The notes beneath the pieces are model-generated. The model made no database searches, had not been told where the DNA came from, and was given only the letters and a program-made list of their open reading frames with translations. Both the position numbers and the translations under genes were made by a program. Of a stretch of DNA of 64,000 nt, positions 60,722 through 64,000 are shown piece after piece. The first letter of the stretch is position 1. Every line of letters begins with the position of its first letter. Origin of the DNA: Notospermus geniculatus (taxonomy: Eukaryota > Nemertea > Pilidiophora > Heteronemertea > Lineidae); assembly GCA_002633025.1 (NCBI GenBank), contig NMRB01000434.1, positions 74,283 through 138,282 of the forward strand. Direction: 5' to 3'.

Positions 60722-60786
60722 TTTAGCAGCACGAACGCCACCTAACGGAAGCGAGCTGAACCAAAAATATTGGGAAAACCCACAAA
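60722..60786. promoter_or_regulatory. 65-bp divergent promoter between INTS7 and COMMD1
   Basis: Only 65 bp separate the two start codons. It contains an ETS-type core CGGAAG at 60746-60751 and no TATA box at a useful distance. Both start codons sit in the same word AAAATGGC (60717-60724 on the minus strand, 60784-60791 on the plus strand), which resembles the YY1 site. Transcription must start within or very near these 65 bp, or the two 5' UTRs overlap. Confidence 0.75.
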
Positions 60787-62034
60787 ATGGCAGATGACTC
60801 GAAATCGTTTCTTGGTCTTTTGAATGGCCTTGCAAAGCGAATATACTACGGGGAATCAGATATAACAGATGATTTTCTAAAAACTGAGTTATATCCCAAT
60901 GTTTCAGAGGAAGATTTTAAACTTCAAGTGACAAAATGTCAGCGTTTGATAAAGGTGAAAACAGAGTCAGAGCAGAGCCAAGCCCCCACCCACCCCTCCA
61001 CACTTACCACACACACATCCCACATACATATGTACATCATGACCACACAGGTGCATCCCAGACATTTTAAATACATAGCATGCAAGTGGATGGTCCACTT
61101 GTGTGGCAGCTGAGTGGTATTCCTATGATAATACCGGTGTAACATCTGCCAGTGTTTCCAAATGTCAGTGTTTCCCTTTAGGCCTGCTATTGTTTGAGGA
61201 ACGCTGGCAGAGAGACAAGTTTCTCTGTGATTGTTTGTACCCCACCATCAGACAAAAGTAGAGAATTCAACCCCCTCCCCTGGCCCATACCATTCCAGTA
61301 CTTTACTGAACATGAATTGTTCTATTTCAGACCATGGCATCGTCTAATATGGACTTCGACAAATTGGAAGCATACCTGATATCGCAGACCAAGAAAAAGG
61401 AGGGGGCTATTACAGAAGAACAGGCTAAAGTTCTTTCAAAGTTTTGGAGAAATCATAAAACTAAAATCCATGACTCACTGGTGGCAGCAACAAGTTGGAA
61501 TAATGGCTTGAAAAGTGTTAATTGGAGAATTGATGTTAAAAGTCAATCAAGGAATATCGATCAATTAAATATCCCCACTGCTATAATGGAGTTCCAAATT
61601 ACTAATGGGCTTGATAAAACTAAGGCAAGTTACAGAAGAGATTTTCTAAGCCAAATGGCATTTCTTGGCAGGGAACTTGGCCAGCAAAGATCTACAATTG
61701 TCATAGATGCTAACTCTGAATAAAAAGGTTCTAATCCAACAAATATGCACCTGACTACTGTAGGGCCTACTGGGGGGTTTACCTGAGTTGAATCTGCTGG
61801 CCCCTATCTTATTGATAGCGAGTGCTAGGACTGACGCCCTTGGTGGCTGCCGACCATTTCGATAAAGTAGGTCTATTGGAAGAAGTTGAGTAAGAAATAG
61901 TTAATTTTTGTGCCTCAATCACTTTTCAGGAGCCAGAAGTGGTGATGTTCGAGATGGATGAAGAAAAACTGAACAAAGTTCTGTCAAGTATGCAAGAAAT
62001 TGAAAAAAGCATCAATGGATACTGCAATCAATGA
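60787..62034 (+). CDS. COMMD1: COMMD1 (COMM domain-containing protein 1, MURR1)
   Basis: Member of the Commander/CCC complex for endosomal recycling, also linked to copper export and NF-kB turnover (family knowledge). Three exons: 60787-60954, 61331-61624 and 61930-62034, 567 nt, 188 aa (human 190). The N-terminal helical part has FLGLLNGLAKR and ELYPNVSEEDF (human LSGLLNALAQ, QLYPEVPPEEF). The middle matches strongly: MDFDKLEAYLISQTKKKEG and VLSKFWRNHKTKI. The COMM domain covers about residues 118-188, with the typical Trp in SVNWRIDVKSQSRN (W121). Intron 2 has a GC donor (AAG|GCAAGT). If it is not spliced, the frame continues for 33 codons to 61723. The start is the first ATG after the divergent promoter. 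Confidence 0.96.
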
Positions 62035-64000
62035 TATGGATGAATAACAATGTACTTATGTTTGGACTAGTACTTCTGAAATCTAGAACTGGATATGAAC
62101 AGTGTTGTTGGATATTTCTCAATACAAGCAACAATTTGTACTCAACCAAGCTCCTGATCAGTTCTGACTGCGGCCTCTCTTACGGGTACCTTGGATGGTC
62201 CTGGCCTCTGGAGTCAGTTCGGCAGAGTGGCAACACTGAACTGTCACCTCTGTCGTTGTGGGTCCAATTTCCAGTCAGTCGAGTTGATAGAGAGAAGGTA
62301 AATCTTTCATGGGTCAGGATATTTGGGTGGGGGCAGTAGTAGGTATCCCACGTACCATTAACTGTCTCTGTAAACTTTGAGTACGATACCGGTACCTAAT
62401 TTTAATGTCAGTTGGTCATTTGGTTTGACACCCTTTGACCATGGAGAAATATATTTATAATCAAACGATACATCAGCTTGTTAAGTTTTCTTAATCCTAT
62501 CCAGAGGATTGTTAATCTGTTTGTATATTTCATTGAAGACCCCCCCCCCCCCAAAAAAAGATGACTGACTCTCCATACTGTAATGTCCTCCAGTAGTAGC
62601 AATGCCAGGGACAGAATTCTGAAACTACATAATGTGTTGCCCTCTATACTAATTTTATAGAACTATGTATTCTATATGCTCCAGCCTGTTTGCAGCACTG
62701 AGTGGGATTTACCAACCCCCAGTTATATGGCATAACCTGACCTGGCAACCATAGTTGAGCTCAGTCAGTAGTTGGATGAGTGACTGGCTCGTACAATACA
62801 GTATTGATGCCTTCAGAGACTGAGAGTGCACTGAGCTTGCATCAGCGTGAAATAATATAAACCTAAGCCGACCTGCATCAGTCATATCCGGCAGATGTGG
62901 CCTGTACATGTATAAAGATTGAATGTGGTTCACAGTGACAATGTCCAGCTCCCAGGTGTGTAGTTTGTGTTAGTCCAAAGTTAAAGATGAGTCACAGGTG
63001 TATTTGATAAAGTACGGTAGGACACAAACACACAATATGATGTGACATTTTAAAACATACCCGGTCTGGTATTTGCACTTAAATCGATGCAAGAATTGGT
63101 CATTTGATCTTGGGATTATCTTTGCCAGCTGTCTGACAATCTAATGTCAACCGGGTCTGAAGGTCACTCATTGTTGATGCTTGTCCAGATCTGGGTCACT
63201 GTTCGAACTGCCTTACCATTCTGTTGGAGATGAACCAGAAATTTGCCATGCCGACACTGGGCACTTCAGGTTGTTGCCCTAAGCTGGAGTCAAGTGCCAA
63301 GTGTTGGAGGTAGATGCAAATTTGGATCGTCATGGTCTCGCAAATGCCAAGTTTGTTCCTCTACATCATGTTATTATATGACAGTAAGCTGACTGGAAGT
63401 TTTCACCTTATTGACATAAGCCAAAGTGGATCTGAAAATGAAATGATCATGCCATTGGGCAAAATCGGCTTTCACGGAAGATCAAGAACATTGCAAGCAA
63501 TGGCAGCTTGTCACAAATGTCATGAACGTAGCCACTGGCCATACTGCTTATCTGTTTTAATACATGTTCTAAGCTGTGATATATTGGAGCGTAGGACTTG
63601 GTGTAAGATAAGGCAACTCATCATTGCACCATTACAAGTGCTCTTCAAGATCATGCCAAGAGCCAGGTGAACGGGAAAGGGCACAGAAACAACTCATGGA
63701 GAAGAAAATCCTCCATCAAGGAATATACAAGATTGAAAACTTCATCTTGAACCATCCTTTATTCACCAATGAAATCAAACTACCGGTACAAAATATTGGG
63801 TGGTATAGGAAAACCTGTTGGATGTCGCTGAATGATCAGCAAGGGTTGTCAGGTTGCCTGTGCATTAATCTGTTACTGTTTACCTGTCACGAAGTACATT
63901 TTGGCTGTCGAAATGTGCGGGTTCACTACTTTACTCAAAGGCAACATCCAACAGGTTTTCCTAGACTGCCTCACAAATAACCACAATCTTCCATGCAAAG
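62035..64000. other. Downstream of COMMD1 to the window end
   Basis: Contains the COMMD1 3' UTR of unknown length, a SINE family 1 5' fragment near 62215-62290 (TTCGGCAGAGTGGCAACACT), a C11 run at 62540 and a family F8 MITE at 63796-63976. No coding exon recognised. Confidence 0.6.
63796..63976. mobile_element. MITE family F8 copy 3
   Basis: Left GGTATAGGAAAACCTGTTGG then ATGTCGC; right CATCCAACAGGTTTTCCTAG then ACTGCCTCAC. It resembles 57072-57269 in length, ends and interior word TGCCTGTGCATTAATCTGTT. Confidence 0.85.

Noticed and set aside
63314-63980. Two overlapping 118-codon plus-strand frames near the right edge
   Set aside because: The second runs into a family F8 MITE. Neither matches a family I know.

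Overview
The window is animal nuclear DNA. Genes are split into many short exons with GT-AG (twice GC-AG) introns, long AT-rich introns and spacers are full of small palindromic DNA transposons and tRNA-derived SINEs, and all five recognisable genes are conserved metazoan housekeeping or chromatin genes. Intron density, protein lengths close to human orthologues, and the frequent octamer TAGGCCTA fit an intron-rich marine invertebrate (invertebrate deuterostome or lophotrochozoan). I cannot name the species. A few N bases (18268, 53167-53175, 55844, 60268) show a draft assembly.

Layout, left to right. (1) The 5' end of DTL/CDT2 on the minus strand (190-1236, running off the left edge). (2) A 462-bp bidirectional promoter with an E2F-type site and a CRE. 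(3) CCT4, chaperonin subunit delta, plus strand, 13 exons, 1699-8523. Two of its introns carry arrays of a roughly 310-bp repeat. (4) A repeat-rich spacer, 9.1-16.9 kb. (5) An MTA1/2/3-type NuRD subunit, plus strand, 21 exons, 17002-44836, with an extra C2H2 finger exon pair and a probable cassette exon. (6) A gene-poor spacer, 44.9-51.0 kb. (7) INTS7, Integrator subunit 7, minus strand, 16 exons, 60721-51086. (8) A 65-bp gap between start codons. (9) COMMD1, plus strand, 3 exons, 60787-62034. (10) A spacer with repeats to the right edge.

All exon chains were joined by splice phase. They give complete frames of 533 aa (CCT4), 751 aa (MTA), 955 aa (INTS7) and 188 aa (COMMD1), each near the known family length.

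The most notable observation concerns gene order. In human, as I recall it, DTL is head-to-head with INTS7 and CCT4 is head-to-head with COMMD1. Here the same four genes form two head-to-head pairs with partners exchanged: DTL/CCT4 and INTS7/COMMD1. One inversion of the intervening ~59 kb (CCT4-MTA-INTS7), with both breakpoints inside bidirectional promoters, converts one arrangement exactly into the other. The genes do not form one pathway: they act in replication licensing, protein folding, chromatin remodelling, snRNA processing and endosomal sorting. The link between them is shared divergent promoters. No prokaryotic, viral or CRISPR feature was seen.
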